Source: Streptacidiphilus jeojiense
Lineage (GTDB): Bacteria > Actinomycetota > Actinomycetes > Streptomycetales > Streptomycetaceae
Direction: 5' to 3'
NCBI RefSeq assembly: GCF_000719095.1
Contig: NZ_JOEH01000007.1
Span: 174,103-238,102 of the forward strand
DNA: 64,000 nucleotides
This document shows, in pieces, positions 43,040 to 52,116 of this stretch (positions are counted from its first letter, which is position 1; the number at the start of each line of letters is the position of its first letter). The translations under genes and the position numbers were made by a program. The notes under the pieces were generated by a model, which was given only the letters and a program-made list of their open reading frames with translations, was not told where the DNA came from and did no database searches.

Positions 43040-45634
43040 CTACTTGCCGGTGCGGGTGACGGTGACGGTGTGGGTGCCGGGCTGCACTCCGTGCAGGGTG
43101 AGGTAGCCGTTCTGGAGCGTGGCGTCCGTACCGGTGGCCCCGGTGCCGTTCCAGACGGTGCGGCCGTCGATCCGGACCACGGCGCTCCCGGTGACCGGCA
43201 CCGCGACGTCGCCCGAGGTCCCCTTGGGGGCGGTGAGGGTGAGCGAGAACTGCTGGGCTCCGCTGCCGCGGACCCAGCTGACCTGCAGCGGGCCGTGCGG
43301 GGTGGGCAGCTGGCCGCGGGCCCAGGTGACGGTGCCGGGGTGCGGCTGGACGCTCCAGGTGCCGAAGCCGGGGCCGGTGGGGGTGGCGCCGAGCAGGTCG
43401 TTGGTGAGCGCCGGGACGACACCGGTGGACCAGCCGTGGGCGGCCGAGGTGTAGGCGCCCTCGTAGAGGGATCCGCCGGCGCCGATGCCCTCCCAGTCGG
43501 TGGTGCCGGGGCCGTGGCCGGCCATCCAGCCGTAGAGCCGCTTGATCTCGTCGATCGCGGAGTCGGCCTGGCCGCTGAGGAAGCGGGCCTGGATGTCGGG
43601 GTAGGAGGTGAACGCGTAGACCCGCTGGGTGCCGTCGGGGACCAGGGTGTCGTTGTCCATGAAGGAGTTGCCGTAGGGCAGCGCGGTGTTCCGGGCCAGG
43701 TAGTCCAGGGCGGAGGTGGCCTGGGCCTGGTCGGCGACCCCGGCCAGCACGGCCAGTCCGTTGCCGTCCTGGGCGTGCCGGGCCGGGCCGGTGGCGGAGT
43801 CCAGGTAGGCGCCGGTGCTGCTGTCCCACAGGTGCGCGTTCACGGCGGTGCTGACGGTCTGTGCGCGCTGCGTCCAGCGGTCGGCGTCGGCGGTGCGGCC
43901 CAGCGAGGTGGCCAGCGCGGCGGCGTCCTTGAGGGCCTGGACGTACAGGGTGTTGTAGTAGGTGACCTCGCCGGTGCGCGGCAGGAAGGCGTAGTCGCCG
44001 TAGCCGCCGGTGCCGTTGAGCCCCTTGGAGAGCAGGCCGTTGGCGTCGGTGACGCTGGGGTACCAGCTGTCCAGCACCTTGACCAGGTTGGGGTAGTAGG
44101 TCTGCGCGTAGGCGGTGTCCCCGGTGTAGAGGATGTAGTCCCAGCTGCTGGTGACCCACCACATCGGATAGTCGAACAGCGGCAGGGTGTAGTTGTTGAT
44201 GGAGGCCGGCGGGATCCAGCCGTCGGAGCGCTGGTGGTCGGCCAGGTCGGCGAGCACGTTGCGGGCCGCGACCGCGGTGTCGTGGGTGAGGTAGGTGGTG
44301 CGGCCGGAGACGGCGATGTCGCCGACGTAGGGGTCGCGGTCGCGCTTGGCGCCGTCCTGCAGCACCAGCTTGCCGTCCAGGCCGGTGCTGTCGGCCCCGC
44401 GCGGGTCCACGTCGCCGGGCCGGAAGGTGTCGGTGACCAGCTCGTTGGTGTAGGAGGCGTCGTACCAGTACTGGTTGAGCTGCTGGTCGGAGGACTCGAA
44501 CCAGCCGGTGTAGCTGGAGGGCGTGCCCAGGAACGGGGTGAAGTCCAGCGACACCCCGTTGATCTTCACAGTGCCGTTGGCCTGGGTGTAGGGCGCGTCG
44601 GCGGGCAGGGCGTCCAGGGTGATCTTCAGGTAACGGAAGCCGTGCAGGCCGTCGGAGCACACCTGACTGCCGGTCAGGCAGGTCTTGCTGTCGGTCCAGA
44701 CGCCGCCCTGCTGGGGCACGGCGTACTGGTCGGTGCCCGGTCCGCCGCTGACGTCGGAGCGGGTGAAGTCGGAGCGGTCGCTCAGGTACTGCAGGGTCTC
44801 CGAGAAGGCGAGCCGGACCCCGGGGTTGTTGCCGGACGCGCCGGCGAAGCTGATCCTGGGGTAGCCGACGACGACCTTGCCGAAGTCCAGGGTGATGCTC
44901 GGCGCCGGCGGGTCGGCCACCACACCGGGCCAGACCTCGTTGATCCGGGTGTACTCGCCCTTGGAGCTGGCCTGGTCCTTGCTGACATTGATGCGCACCT
45001 GCGTGGTGGTGACCGGCGTGGTGAAGCTGACGGCCCGTTGGACCTCGGTGTTGCCGGTGACGGTGGCCTGAGTGGTCCAGGTCGAGCCGTCCCAGGTCTG
45101 GACGGTGAAGTCCTGCGGGACGCCGTCGCTGTTGGACAGCACGGTGATGCCGGGCAGGGTGACCGCGGTGGGGCTGGTGATCTGGAGCCAGGCCGGGTAG
45201 GTGGCGGCGTCGGCGTCGTTCCAGAAGGTGTCGGTGTTCCCGTCGACCGCGTTGCCGGGGACGTAGGTCCGCGGCTTGCCGTCGTTGCCCTGGTTGCCGT
45301 CGTGGTACGAGGATGCGGTGGCCGTGGTTCCGCTGGGCCAGGCGGGTTTGGCCGCCGGGGCCGGGCGGGTCAATACGGCGGTGCCCCTGCCGAGCGCGCC
45401 GCTCGGGTGGGTGACGTTCCCGGTGGTGCTGACGATGGAGACCGGCTGCACCGAGCGGCTGCCGGGCGCCTGGACGTACTTCTGCCAGTCCGGCGACGAC
45501 GAGGGCCGCGCGCCGCCCCCGACGGTGTTCGCGGAGGCCGGTCCGGAGACGGCGAAGGTGGCGGTGAGGGCGGCCACGACGGCGATCGCCTGGGCGGTGC
45601 GGGCTGCATGTGCGGGGAGGCGCAGGGTGGGCAT
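43040..45634 (-). CDS. Secreted GH78-like alpha-L-rhamnosidase, N-terminal discoidin module
   Basis: An 864-residue exported enzyme; signal peptide ends near PASA (residue 35). A discoidin-like module lies near the N-terminus (about 95-240, AWPSGTTATASS...GNAVDGNTDTFWNDAD), then the rhamnosidase beta-sandwich and six-hairpin barrel. In place of the classical Arg-Glu-Lys acid motif it has LVLQDGAKRDRDPYVGD, so an Asp is the likely acid; TTDWEGIGAGGSLYEGAYTSAAHGWSTG supplies the other carboxylate. Two of the following genes share this subclade. It ends 58 bp before the first rhamnosidase gene, so both are probably cotranscribed. Confidence 0.88.
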   Translation of the reverse strand: MPTLRLPAHAARTAQAIAVVAALTATFAVSGPASANTVGGGARPSSSPDWQKYVQAPGSRSVQPVSIVSTTGNVTHPSGALGRGTAVLTRPAPAAKPAWPSGTTATASSYHDGNQGNDGKPRTYVPGNAVDGNTDTFWNDADAATYPAWLQITSPTAVTLPGITVLSNSDGVPQDFTVQTWDGSTWTTQATVTGNTEVQRAVSFTTPVTTTQVRINVSKDQASSKGEYTRINEVWPGVVADPPAPSITLDFGKVVVGYPRISFAGASGNNPGVRLAFSETLQYLSDRSDFTRSDVSGGPGTDQYAVPQQGGVWTDSKTCLTGSQVCSDGLHGFRYLKITLDALPADAPYTQANGTVKINGVSLDFTPFLGTPSSYTGWFESSDQQLNQYWYDASYTNELVTDTFRPGDVDPRGADSTGLDGKLVLQDGAKRDRDPYVGDIAVSGRTTYLTHDTAVAARNVLADLADHQRSDGWIPPASINNYTLPLFDYPMWWVTSSWDYILYTGDTAYAQTYYPNLVKVLDSWYPSVTDANGLLSKGLNGTGGYGDYAFLPRTGEVTYYNTLYVQALKDAAALATSLGRTADADRWTQRAQTVSTAVNAHLWDSSTGAYLDSATGPARHAQDGNGLAVLAGVADQAQATSALDYLARNTALPYGNSFMDNDTLVPDGTQRVYAFTSYPDIQARFLSGQADSAIDEIKRLYGWMAGHGPGTTDWEGIGAGGSLYEGAYTSAAHGWSTGVVPALTNDLLGATPTGPGFGTWSVQPHPGTVTWARGQLPTPHGPLQVSWVRGSGAQQFSLTLTAPKGTSGDVAVPVTGSAVVRIDGRTVWNGTGATGTDATLQNGYLTLHGVQPGTHTVTVTRTGK

Positions 45635-45697
45635 GGTGGCTCCCGGGAGCTCGGTCGGCCGCGGGTCGCGAACGACTGGGTGGGGTGGTGGTGGGGA

Positions 45698-45709
45698 TAT
45701 AACGATTCA
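45698..45709 (-). promoter_or_regulatory. Weak rha operator copy upstream of second rhamnosidase gene
   Basis: Read on the minus strand this is TGAATCGTTATA, preceded by TT. It matches the consensus TGAAACGTTTCA at 9 of 12 positions, and its TTTGAATCGTT core also occurs near 62641-62652. It lies 64 bp upstream of the start codon at 45634. Confidence 0.4.
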
Positions 45710-45761
45710 AATCAGAGGCGGGAATTTCGGTGGATTCCGATGCCCCGGCGGCGTTCCGGGG

Positions 45762-48545
45762 CTACGGGGTGAGTTCGGCGACCCGGGTGTAATTGCCGTT
45801 CTGCGTCTGCGAAGCAGTGACGACCAGTCGGACCTGGGAAGCGGTGACCGGGGCGTCGAACGCGATCCACCGGTCCAGCTCGGTGTTGCCGTTCACCTGC
45901 GCCTGCGTGGTCCAGGAGCTGCCGTCCCAGGTCTGCACGGCGAAGTCGGTGGGCACGCCGTCGACGATGGAGGAGAAGCCGACCCCGTGCAGCGTGACCG
46001 GCGAGGGGGCGGTGACGGTGAGCGTGTCCGGGAACTGCCCGGCGGTGTCGTCGTTCCAGAAGGTCGCGGGGTCGCCGTCGATGGCGTTGGCCGCGTCGTA
46101 GCTGCGCTGCTGTCCGTTGAAGACATTGGGGGCGTGCGCGCTGGACGCCTCGGCGGTGGTGCCCCGCGGCCAGTTGCCGAACACCAGGACCGAGGTGCTG
46201 ACCTGCGCACTGGTGCGGCCGGCCGCGGCGGTGACGTCGATGGACCGCCGTCCGCCGGCGGCGTCGTCCGGTGCGTGCACGGTCAGTTGGACCACCGTGT
46301 CGGTGGGTCCGTCGCGGGTGTCCAGGGTGAAGCTCGCCGGGTCGGCGGTCCACCCGGTCGGCAGCTTCGCGGTGACCTGTCCGTGCAGGACGCTGTCGCC
46401 CTGGGCGCTGACGGTGACCGGAAGCGTCAGGGCCTGGCCGGCCCGCAGCGGGGCCGTCGGCGTGGACGTCGCGGCCACGCTGATCGCGGTGGGCACCGGG
46501 GCCACCGCCTGGCTGCGGACGCTCGCCCGGGCGGGGAGGCCGTGCAGGACCACGTAGTCGCCTTCCAGGTGCGCCCCGTAGCCGAGTGCCGTCCGGCCGT
46601 TCCAGACCCGCTTGCCGTCCACGGTCACCTGCGTCGGGGCGCCGAAGGTGGGCACGTCGACCTCGTCGACCGCCGCGGTCGGCGCGTCGATCTGCTCGGT
46701 GAAGCTGCGCCGGGCGACGTCGTGCTGCCAGGCGAGCCTGATGTCCCCCAGCGGGGTCTTCAGGGAGCCCTGGGCGTCGGCGAGGTCGCCGGGCTGGGGT
46801 TTCAGGGCGTAGCCGCCGGTGACCGACCGGGGGCTGATGCCCAGGACGTCGAAGGTCAGCGCCGAGGTGGGTCCGGTGGCCCAGCCGTGCGAGGCGCTCA
46901 TGTAGGCGCCGCCGTAGCCGAACTGACCGTTCGCCAGGTAGCCCTCCCAGAAGGTGCTGCCGGTGCCGAGCGGGGAGTCGAGCATGTAGCCCCACTCGCG
47001 GCGGATCAGGTCCAGGGCCCGGGTGGCGTCGCCGGCCTGCAGGTGGGCCTGGATCTCCATGGAGCCGGGGAAGGTGGCGATCTCCGACCCCTTCTCCGGG
47101 GTGGTCGCGCCGTAGGCGTTCCAGTCGGTGGTGAGCGAGGCGCTGACGCGCTTGGCGCGGTCGCCCGGCGCCAGCCCGAACCAGACGGCGGCCGAGTTGC
47201 CGTCCTGCGGGTGCAGGGCGCTGCTCGGGTTGTCGCGGTACTCCCCCGCGGCGTCGTCCCACAGCAGTGAGTTGACGGCCGACTTGACGGTGTCGGCGGC
47301 GGTCTTCCAGGCGGAGGCGTCGGCCTGGTCCCCTTCGGCGCCGGCGAGCGCGGCACCGGTGGTGAGGGCCTGGTAGAGCAGCGCGTTGGCCTCGATGTTC
47401 TCCCCGCCCTGGTCGCTGCGGGCCCAGTCGGCGGTGCCGGTGACCGACATCAGCCCGTCCGGCTGCACCTTGGCGAGCGAGAAGGCCAGCGCCCGCCGGT
47501 AGTTCGCCCACTCGCTGTCCAGCCAGGTCCCGTCGTGCGAGTACTGGTAGTAGTTGGCCGTGCCGATCAGGGTCCACAGGTGGTAGGTGTCCGAGCCGTA
47601 GAAGTTCACCTGCGGTCCGGCGAAGGGGAGTTCACCGGAGGCTGCCTGGTACTGGTACAGCGTGGTCAGCGCGTTGCGGGTGGGAGTGAGGTCGCCCAGC
47701 GAGGCGTACTCGGTGGGCACGGACACGCCCAGGTCGCCCGGCCAGACCGTGCGGTCCCGCTTGGCGCCGTCGACCAGCACGGTGTCTCCGGTGCCGACGG
47801 TTCCGGTGTTGTTCCAACCCTGGGCCGGCGGGCCCCAGACCCGGCCGGTGCCGGGGGCGATGGTGTTGGTCTGCACGGTGTAGGCACCCGCGTACCAGAT
47901 ACGGTTGAGCAGCGGGTCGCTGGAGTAGAAGTAGTTGTCGTAGTCGCGCAGGTTCGCCATGGTGGGCGCGAAGCTGACGGCGAGTGAGACCTGGTCCAGG
48001 GAGATCGGGCCGTCGGTGGCGGCGAAGAGCGTCAGATAGCGGAACCCGCCGCGCAACGAGGCCTGCGGCGCCGTCCAGTCCGATCCGGGCGTGGCATCCG
48101 CGTAGATCGCGCCGTCACTGCCGGAGCCGCCGTTGCTGGCGTCGCTGTCGGGGCCGATGTACTGCGAGGACTCGCTGAAGGCGAGGCCCAGCCGCTGTCC
48201 GGCCGCGGCGCCGGTGAAGTGCAGGCTCACCAGTCCGCCGACCTCCTTGCCGAAGTCCAGCGTGATCGAGGACCCGGCCCCGGTGAGCGTCACCGGTCGG
48301 CCGCGCAGCACGGCGGAGGCGCCGCTCAGGGTGCCCGTGGTGCGGGTCACCCGCACCGGGGTGACGGTGCGGCTGGCGGGCGCGAGGTTGTAGGCGTCCC
48401 ACGGACGGACGGCCGGTGCGGCCGCGGCACTGGCACTGGCCCCGGCCGTCGGCAGCGCCGCCGCGGCCAGCCCGGCCAGGGCGACGGCGAGGGCGATGCG
48501 GTGTCTGCGATTCGGACGGCGGAGAACGCGCTGAGGCGTCGTCAT
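45762..48545 (-). CDS. Secreted GH78-like alpha-L-rhamnosidase with C-terminal NEW3 and discoidin modules
   Basis: A 927-residue exported enzyme; signal peptide to about residue 40 (ASASAAAAP). A beta-sandwich region (SITLDFGKEVGGLVSLHF) precedes the six-hairpin barrel with VLVDGAKRDRTVWPGDLG and GTGSTFWEGYLANGQFGYGGAYMSASHGWATGP as the likely catalytic carboxylates. A NEW3-like domain (about 665-780) and a discoidin-like module (about 785-927) close the protein; the latter is highly similar to those of the two other rhamnosidases. The gene has a clear promoter and the best rha operator of the window. Confidence 0.88.
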   Translation of the reverse strand: MTTPQRVLRRPNRRHRIALAVALAGLAAAALPTAGASASAAAAPAVRPWDAYNLAPASRTVTPVRVTRTTGTLSGASAVLRGRPVTLTGAGSSITLDFGKEVGGLVSLHFTGAAAGQRLGLAFSESSQYIGPDSDASNGGSGSDGAIYADATPGSDWTAPQASLRGGFRYLTLFAATDGPISLDQVSLAVSFAPTMANLRDYDNYFYSSDPLLNRIWYAGAYTVQTNTIAPGTGRVWGPPAQGWNNTGTVGTGDTVLVDGAKRDRTVWPGDLGVSVPTEYASLGDLTPTRNALTTLYQYQAASGELPFAGPQVNFYGSDTYHLWTLIGTANYYQYSHDGTWLDSEWANYRRALAFSLAKVQPDGLMSVTGTADWARSDQGGENIEANALLYQALTTGAALAGAEGDQADASAWKTAADTVKSAVNSLLWDDAAGEYRDNPSSALHPQDGNSAAVWFGLAPGDRAKRVSASLTTDWNAYGATTPEKGSEIATFPGSMEIQAHLQAGDATRALDLIRREWGYMLDSPLGTGSTFWEGYLANGQFGYGGAYMSASHGWATGPTSALTFDVLGISPRSVTGGYALKPQPGDLADAQGSLKTPLGDIRLAWQHDVARRSFTEQIDAPTAAVDEVDVPTFGAPTQVTVDGKRVWNGRTALGYGAHLEGDYVVLHGLPARASVRSQAVAPVPTAISVAATSTPTAPLRAGQALTLPVTVSAQGDSVLHGQVTAKLPTGWTADPASFTLDTRDGPTDTVVQLTVHAPDDAAGGRRSIDVTAAAGRTSAQVSTSVLVFGNWPRGTTAEASSAHAPNVFNGQQRSYDAANAIDGDPATFWNDDTAGQFPDTLTVTAPSPVTLHGVGFSSIVDGVPTDFAVQTWDGSSWTTQAQVNGNTELDRWIAFDAPVTASQVRLVVTASQTQNGNYTRVAELTP

Positions 48546-48579
48546 ACGTGCTTCTCCAGACTGGGCGCACTGACGAAGA

Positions 48580-48601
48580 ATGAGTGAAACGTTTCATTCA
48601 T
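48580..48601. promoter_or_regulatory. Rha operator (best copy)
   Basis: The core TGAAACGTTTCA (48585-48596) is a perfect 12-bp palindrome and the symmetry extends to ATGA/TCAT on the outside with only one mismatched pair. It lies 14 bp downstream of the -10 box and 35 bp upstream of the third rhamnosidase start: a classical LacI-family repressor site. Confidence 0.85.
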
Positions 48602-48614
48602 ATGACACGAAGGG

Positions 48615-48644
48615 AATCTATGAGAGCGCCCTGTGAGGCGTCAA
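48615..48644 (-). promoter_or_regulatory. Promoter of third rhamnosidase gene
   Basis: On the minus strand: TTGACG (48644-48639), 18-bp spacer, TAGATT (48620-48615). The transcription start should fall next to the operator at 48580-48601. Confidence 0.7.
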
Positions 48645-48675
48645 TAGATCGGACGCGACCCGTGGCGCGCGAGGG

Positions 48676-49704
48676 TCAGGACGGTCGCCGCTGGCTCAGC
48701 GAGGAGCTGCGCACCACCAGCTCAGGCTGCAGCACCACCCGCTGGTGCCGGTGCTTGCCGGCCTCGTCGTCGGTCTCCTCCAGCAGCAGTTCGGCTGCCA
48801 TCGCGCCCATGGTGAGGGCCGGCTGCCGGACCGAGGTGAGCGGGACCGCCGCCGCGGCGGCGAACTCGATGTCGTCGTAGCCGACGATGGCCAGCTCCCC
48901 CGGCACGCTGACGCCCGCCGCGTAGAGCGCCTGCAGCATGCCCAGGGCCAGCAGGTCGTTGGCGCAGAACACCGCAGTGGGGCGGCTGGTGAGCCCGAGC
49001 AGCCTGGCACCGGCGTCCCGTCCCGCCGCCACGTTCAGCCCCTCGGTCGGCAGGTCCTGCAGCGCCTCGGGGGGCAGGCCCGCCTCGGCCAGCGCGGCCA
49101 GCGCGCCCAGCCGGCGGTCCTTGATCTGCTGCAGATGGCCGGGGCCGCTGACGTAGGCGATGGAGCGGTGCCCCTCGGCCAGCAGATGACGGACCGCCAG
49201 GGTCCCGCCGGCCACGTCGTCCACCGAGACCGAGCACTCTGCCGAGCCGGCCGCCACCCGGTCCACCAGCACGAAGGGGATGTGGTGGCGGCGGAAGGAC
49301 TCCAGGTTGCGTCCGCTGGCGTCCGCGGGCGTCAGCAGCACGCCGCGCACCCGCTGCTCGGCGAAGAGCGAGAGGTACTCGGCCTCCTCGGCGGCGCTCT
49401 GGCCGCTGTTGCAGACCATCACTCCGAGCCCGGCCGCGCGGGCGGCCCGCTCGGCGCCGCGCGCCACGTCCACGAAGAAGGGGTTGCCCATGTCCAGGAC
49501 CAGCAGCGCCATGATCCGGCTGCGGCCGGCCCGCAGCTGCCGGGCGGACTCGCTGCGCACGTAGCCCAGGCGTTCGATCACGGCCTGGACCCGGAACCGG
49601 GTCTCCTCGGAGACCATGTCCGGCCGGTTGATCACGTTGGACACCGTGCCCACCGAGACCCCGGCCTGCCGGGCCACGTCCTTGATACCGACCATCTGTG
49701 CCAC
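48676..49704 (-). CDS. LacI family regulator, probable rhamnose repressor RhaR
   Basis: A 342-residue LacI/GalR protein: HTH VGIKDVARQAGVSVGTVSNVINRPDMVSEETRFRVQAVIERLGYVRSESARQL (with the minor-groove hinge), then the effector domain ending VPGELAIVGYDDIEFAAAAAVPLTSVRQPALTMG. I start at GTG 49704, which has AGGACGG upstream; GTG 49725 would add seven residues without an RBS. It lies between the rhamnosidase genes and the rha transporter, and palindromes TGAAACGTTTCA occur at all three promoters, so it is almost certainly the local repressor with a rhamnose-derived effector. Confidence 0.9.
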   Translation of the reverse strand: MAQMVGIKDVARQAGVSVGTVSNVINRPDMVSEETRFRVQAVIERLGYVRSESARQLRAGRSRIMALLVLDMGNPFFVDVARGAERAARAAGLGVMVCNSGQSAAEEAEYLSLFAEQRVRGVLLTPADASGRNLESFRRHHIPFVLVDRVAAGSAECSVSVDDVAGGTLAVRHLLAEGHRSIAYVSGPGHLQQIKDRRLGALAALAEAGLPPEALQDLPTEGLNVAAGRDAGARLLGLTSRPTAVFCANDLLALGMLQALYAAGVSVPGELAIVGYDDIEFAAAAAVPLTSVRQPALTMGAMAAELLLEETDDEAGKHRHQRVVLQPELVVRSSSLSQRRPS

Positions 49705-49841
49705 GCGCCCGTCCTGCCGCCTCACGCCGACACCGGAGGGATTCCGACCTCCGGTGACTGCTCATCGTATGGGGTCGCACCCGTGGCCCGGGTGCCGCCG
49801 CCCCGGTGGAGCGGCGGCGCCCGAGCCGCGGGCGGGTCCGG

Positions 49842-50939
49842 TCAGAAGTGGAACTGGTCGATGTTGGCCGCGGTGAAGACGGTCGGCGCGCCGAGCACCA
49901 CCACACCCTGGGCGCCGATGGTGAAGCTGCCCAGGTCGCCGGCCTTGAAGGTCTGCCCGGTCGCGCCGGTGATCTGGCCGGAGGCCAGGGCGGTGGCCGC
50001 GTAGGCGGCCAGGCTGCCCAGCTTGGCCGGGTCCCACAGCTCGAAGCCCTGGACCGTGCCGTTCTTGACGTAGGCGCGCATGTCGTTGGGGGTGCCCAGG
50101 CCGGTCAGGGTGACCTTGCCCTTGTACTGGGAGCCGGACAGGTACTGGGCGGCGGCCTTGATGCCCACCGTGGTCGGGGAGATGATCCCCTTCAGGTTCG
50201 GGTACTGCTGCAGCAGGCCCTGGGTCTGCTGGAACGAGGTCTGCGCGTCGTCGTTGCCGTACGCGATCTTGACCAGCTTCATCTTGGCGAACTGCGGCTT
50301 CTTCAGTTCGTCCTTCATGAAGCCGATCCAGGTGTTCTGGTTGGTCGCGGTCTGCGCGGCCGACAGGATCGCGATGTCGCCGGTGTAGTTGAGCTGCTTG
50401 CCGAGCAGGTCGACCTCGCTGCGGCCCAGCGCCTCGGAACTGGCCTGGGAGATGAACAGCTGCCGGCAGTCCGGGTTGGTGTCCGAGTCGTAGGTGACCA
50501 CCTTGATGCCGTTGCTCATGGCCTGCTTGAGCGCGGTGCACAGGGCGCCCGGGTCCTGGGCGGAGACCGCGATCGCGGACACCTTCTGCTGGGTCAGGGT
50601 GTTGACGTAGGAGACCTGTCCCGCGGTGTCGGTGCCGCTGTTGGTGCCGACCTCCTTGTAGCTCTCGCCCAGGGTGGTCAGCGCGGCCTTGCCGCCGTTG
50701 TCGGAGATGGTGAAGTAGGGGTTGTTGACCTGCTTGGGCAGGAAGGCGACGGTCAGTCCGGTCTTGGTGGGCGCGTTCGGGTTGGCGGAGGAGCCCGCCG
50801 CCGCGGCCGGCGCCGAGGAGGCCGCCTTGTCGGTGGAACTCTTGGTGGTGCCACCGCAGGCGCTGAGTCCGAGGGCGACGGTGGCAGTGACGGCCAGGGC
50901 GACGCCGAGACGGCCGGCGGGGGCGATTCTCTGGGTCAT
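49842..50939 (-). CDS. rhaS: Rhamnose ABC transporter substrate-binding lipoprotein
   Basis: A 365-residue type 1 periplasmic-binding-fold protein; lipobox GLSACGG (Cys near residue 27). Sugar-binding family landmarks: VAFLPKQVNNPYFTISDNGGKAAL, AIAVSAQDPGALCTALKQAMSNGIKVVTYDSD, TQGLLQQYPNLKGIISPTTVGIKAAAQ. The NPYF and KQVNNPY motifs match RhaS-type proteins. ATG 50939 follows AGAGGAA. It is the last gene of the rhaTPQS operon and is anchored outside the membrane to feed L-rhamnose to the permeases. Confidence 0.9.
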   Translation of the reverse strand: MTQRIAPAGRLGVALAVTATVALGLSACGGTTKSSTDKAASSAPAAAAGSSANPNAPTKTGLTVAFLPKQVNNPYFTISDNGGKAALTTLGESYKEVGTNSGTDTAGQVSYVNTLTQQKVSAIAVSAQDPGALCTALKQAMSNGIKVVTYDSDTNPDCRQLFISQASSEALGRSEVDLLGKQLNYTGDIAILSAAQTATNQNTWIGFMKDELKKPQFAKMKLVKIAYGNDDAQTSFQQTQGLLQQYPNLKGIISPTTVGIKAAAQYLSGSQYKGKVTLTGLGTPNDMRAYVKNGTVQGFELWDPAKLGSLAAYAATALASGQITGATGQTFKAGDLGSFTIGAQGVVVLGAPTVFTAANIDQFHF

Positions 50940-51057
50940 GGCGGGGTTCCTCTCGCTGCCGCGGCAGCACATGGGCAGGCTGAAGCCTGGGTACGGGTTC
51001 GGGCCGATCGGGTGGGGTGGGGCCGGGCGGATCAGGGATGGAGGACCGGTGCGGGGA

Positions 51058-52116
51058 TCAGGTACCGCCGGCCGGTGCGGTCGCCGCAGCGGGCACTACC
51101 GGGGCGGTGAGGGTGCGCCGTCGGGCGCGGGCCACGGACAGCTGCCGGGCCACCCTCGGGCCGAGGACGGAGACCACCAGCAGCACGCCGGTGACCACGA
51201 TCTGGGACTGGGCCGAGACGTTGACCAGGCTCATCACGTTCTGCAGCGCCCCCAGCAGGAACACCCCGGCCACCGCGCCGCCCAGGGTGCCCCGGCCGCC
51301 GTCGAAGTCGATCCCGCCGAGCAGGACCGCGGCGACCACGGACAGTTCCAGCCCGGTGGCGTTGTCGTAGCGGGCGCTGGCGTAGTGCAGCGCCCAGAAC
51401 ACTCCGGTCAGCGCGGAGACGAAGCCGGTGGCGACGAACATGGACAGCTTCAGCCGCTTGACCCGCACCCCGCTGAAGCGCGCGGCCTCCTCGGAGGCGC
51501 CCACCGCGAACAGCGAGCGTCCGACCGGGGTGGCGTGCAGGACGACGGCCGCCAGCACGAGCAGCACCGCCCAGGGGATCGCGGCGTAGGGGATGAAGGT
51601 GCCGGCGATCCGCCCGGAGCCGAAGTCCAGGTACTGCTGCGGGAAGTCGGTGACCGAGTTGGCCCCCAGCACGATCTGGGCGATCCCCCGGTAGGCGGCC
51701 AGGGTGCCGATGGTGACGGCCAGTGAGGGAAGTCCGAGCCGGGTCACCAGCAGGCCGTTGACCAGTCCGCAGACGACCCCCAGCAGCAGGCAGATCGGGA
51801 TGATCGTCTCGATGGGGTAGCCGGCGTTCCACAGTGCGCCCATGACCGCGCCGGACAGTCCCGCGGTCGAGCCGACCGAGAGGTCGATCTCCCCGCTGAC
51901 CACCAGCAGTGTCATCGGCAGCGCGATCAGGGCGATCGGCAGGGTGTTGCCGATCAGGAAGGACAGGTTCAGGGCGTTGCCGAAGTTGTCCACGAAGGAG
52001 AACGAGCACACCAGCAGGACCAGCAGCAGGGCGCCGACGACGGTGTCCCAGCGGACCATGTCGCCGAGTCGGGCGGAGCGCAGTCGGGCGGTGAACGGTG
52101 CGGTGGTGTCAGCCAT
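51058..52116 (-). CDS. rhaQ: Rhamnose ABC transporter permease
   Basis: A 352-residue BPD_transp_2 permease with about ten membrane segments: IGNTLPIALIALPMTLLVVSGEIDLSVGSTAGLSGA, LGLPSLAVTIGTLAAYRGIAQI, GVRVKRLKLSMFVATGFVSALTGVFWALHYASARYDNATGLELSVVAAVLLGGIDFDGGRGTLGGAVAGVFLL. The GEIDLSVGS and GRGTLGG loops are typical of ribose/rhamnose permeases. It overlaps rhaP by 8 bp and pairs with it in the membrane. Confidence 0.9.
   Translation of the reverse strand: MADTTAPFTARLRSARLGDMVRWDTVVGALLLVLLVCSFSFVDNFGNALNLSFLIGNTLPIALIALPMTLLVVSGEIDLSVGSTAGLSGAVMGALWNAGYPIETIIPICLLLGVVCGLVNGLLVTRLGLPSLAVTIGTLAAYRGIAQIVLGANSVTDFPQQYLDFGSGRIAGTFIPYAAIPWAVLLVLAAVVLHATPVGRSLFAVGASEEAARFSGVRVKRLKLSMFVATGFVSALTGVFWALHYASARYDNATGLELSVVAAVLLGGIDFDGGRGTLGGAVAGVFLLGALQNVMSLVNVSAQSQIVVTGVLLVVSVLGPRVARQLSVARARRRTLTAPVVPAAATAPAGGT

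Noticed and set aside
37994..45772. Very long open frame (about 2590 codons) on the plus strand across the rhamnosidase genes
   Set aside because: It is antisense to two clear GH78 genes and the LysR gene, has a Gly/Val/Asp-rich composition without any domain, and is the expected by-product of extreme third-position GC bias.
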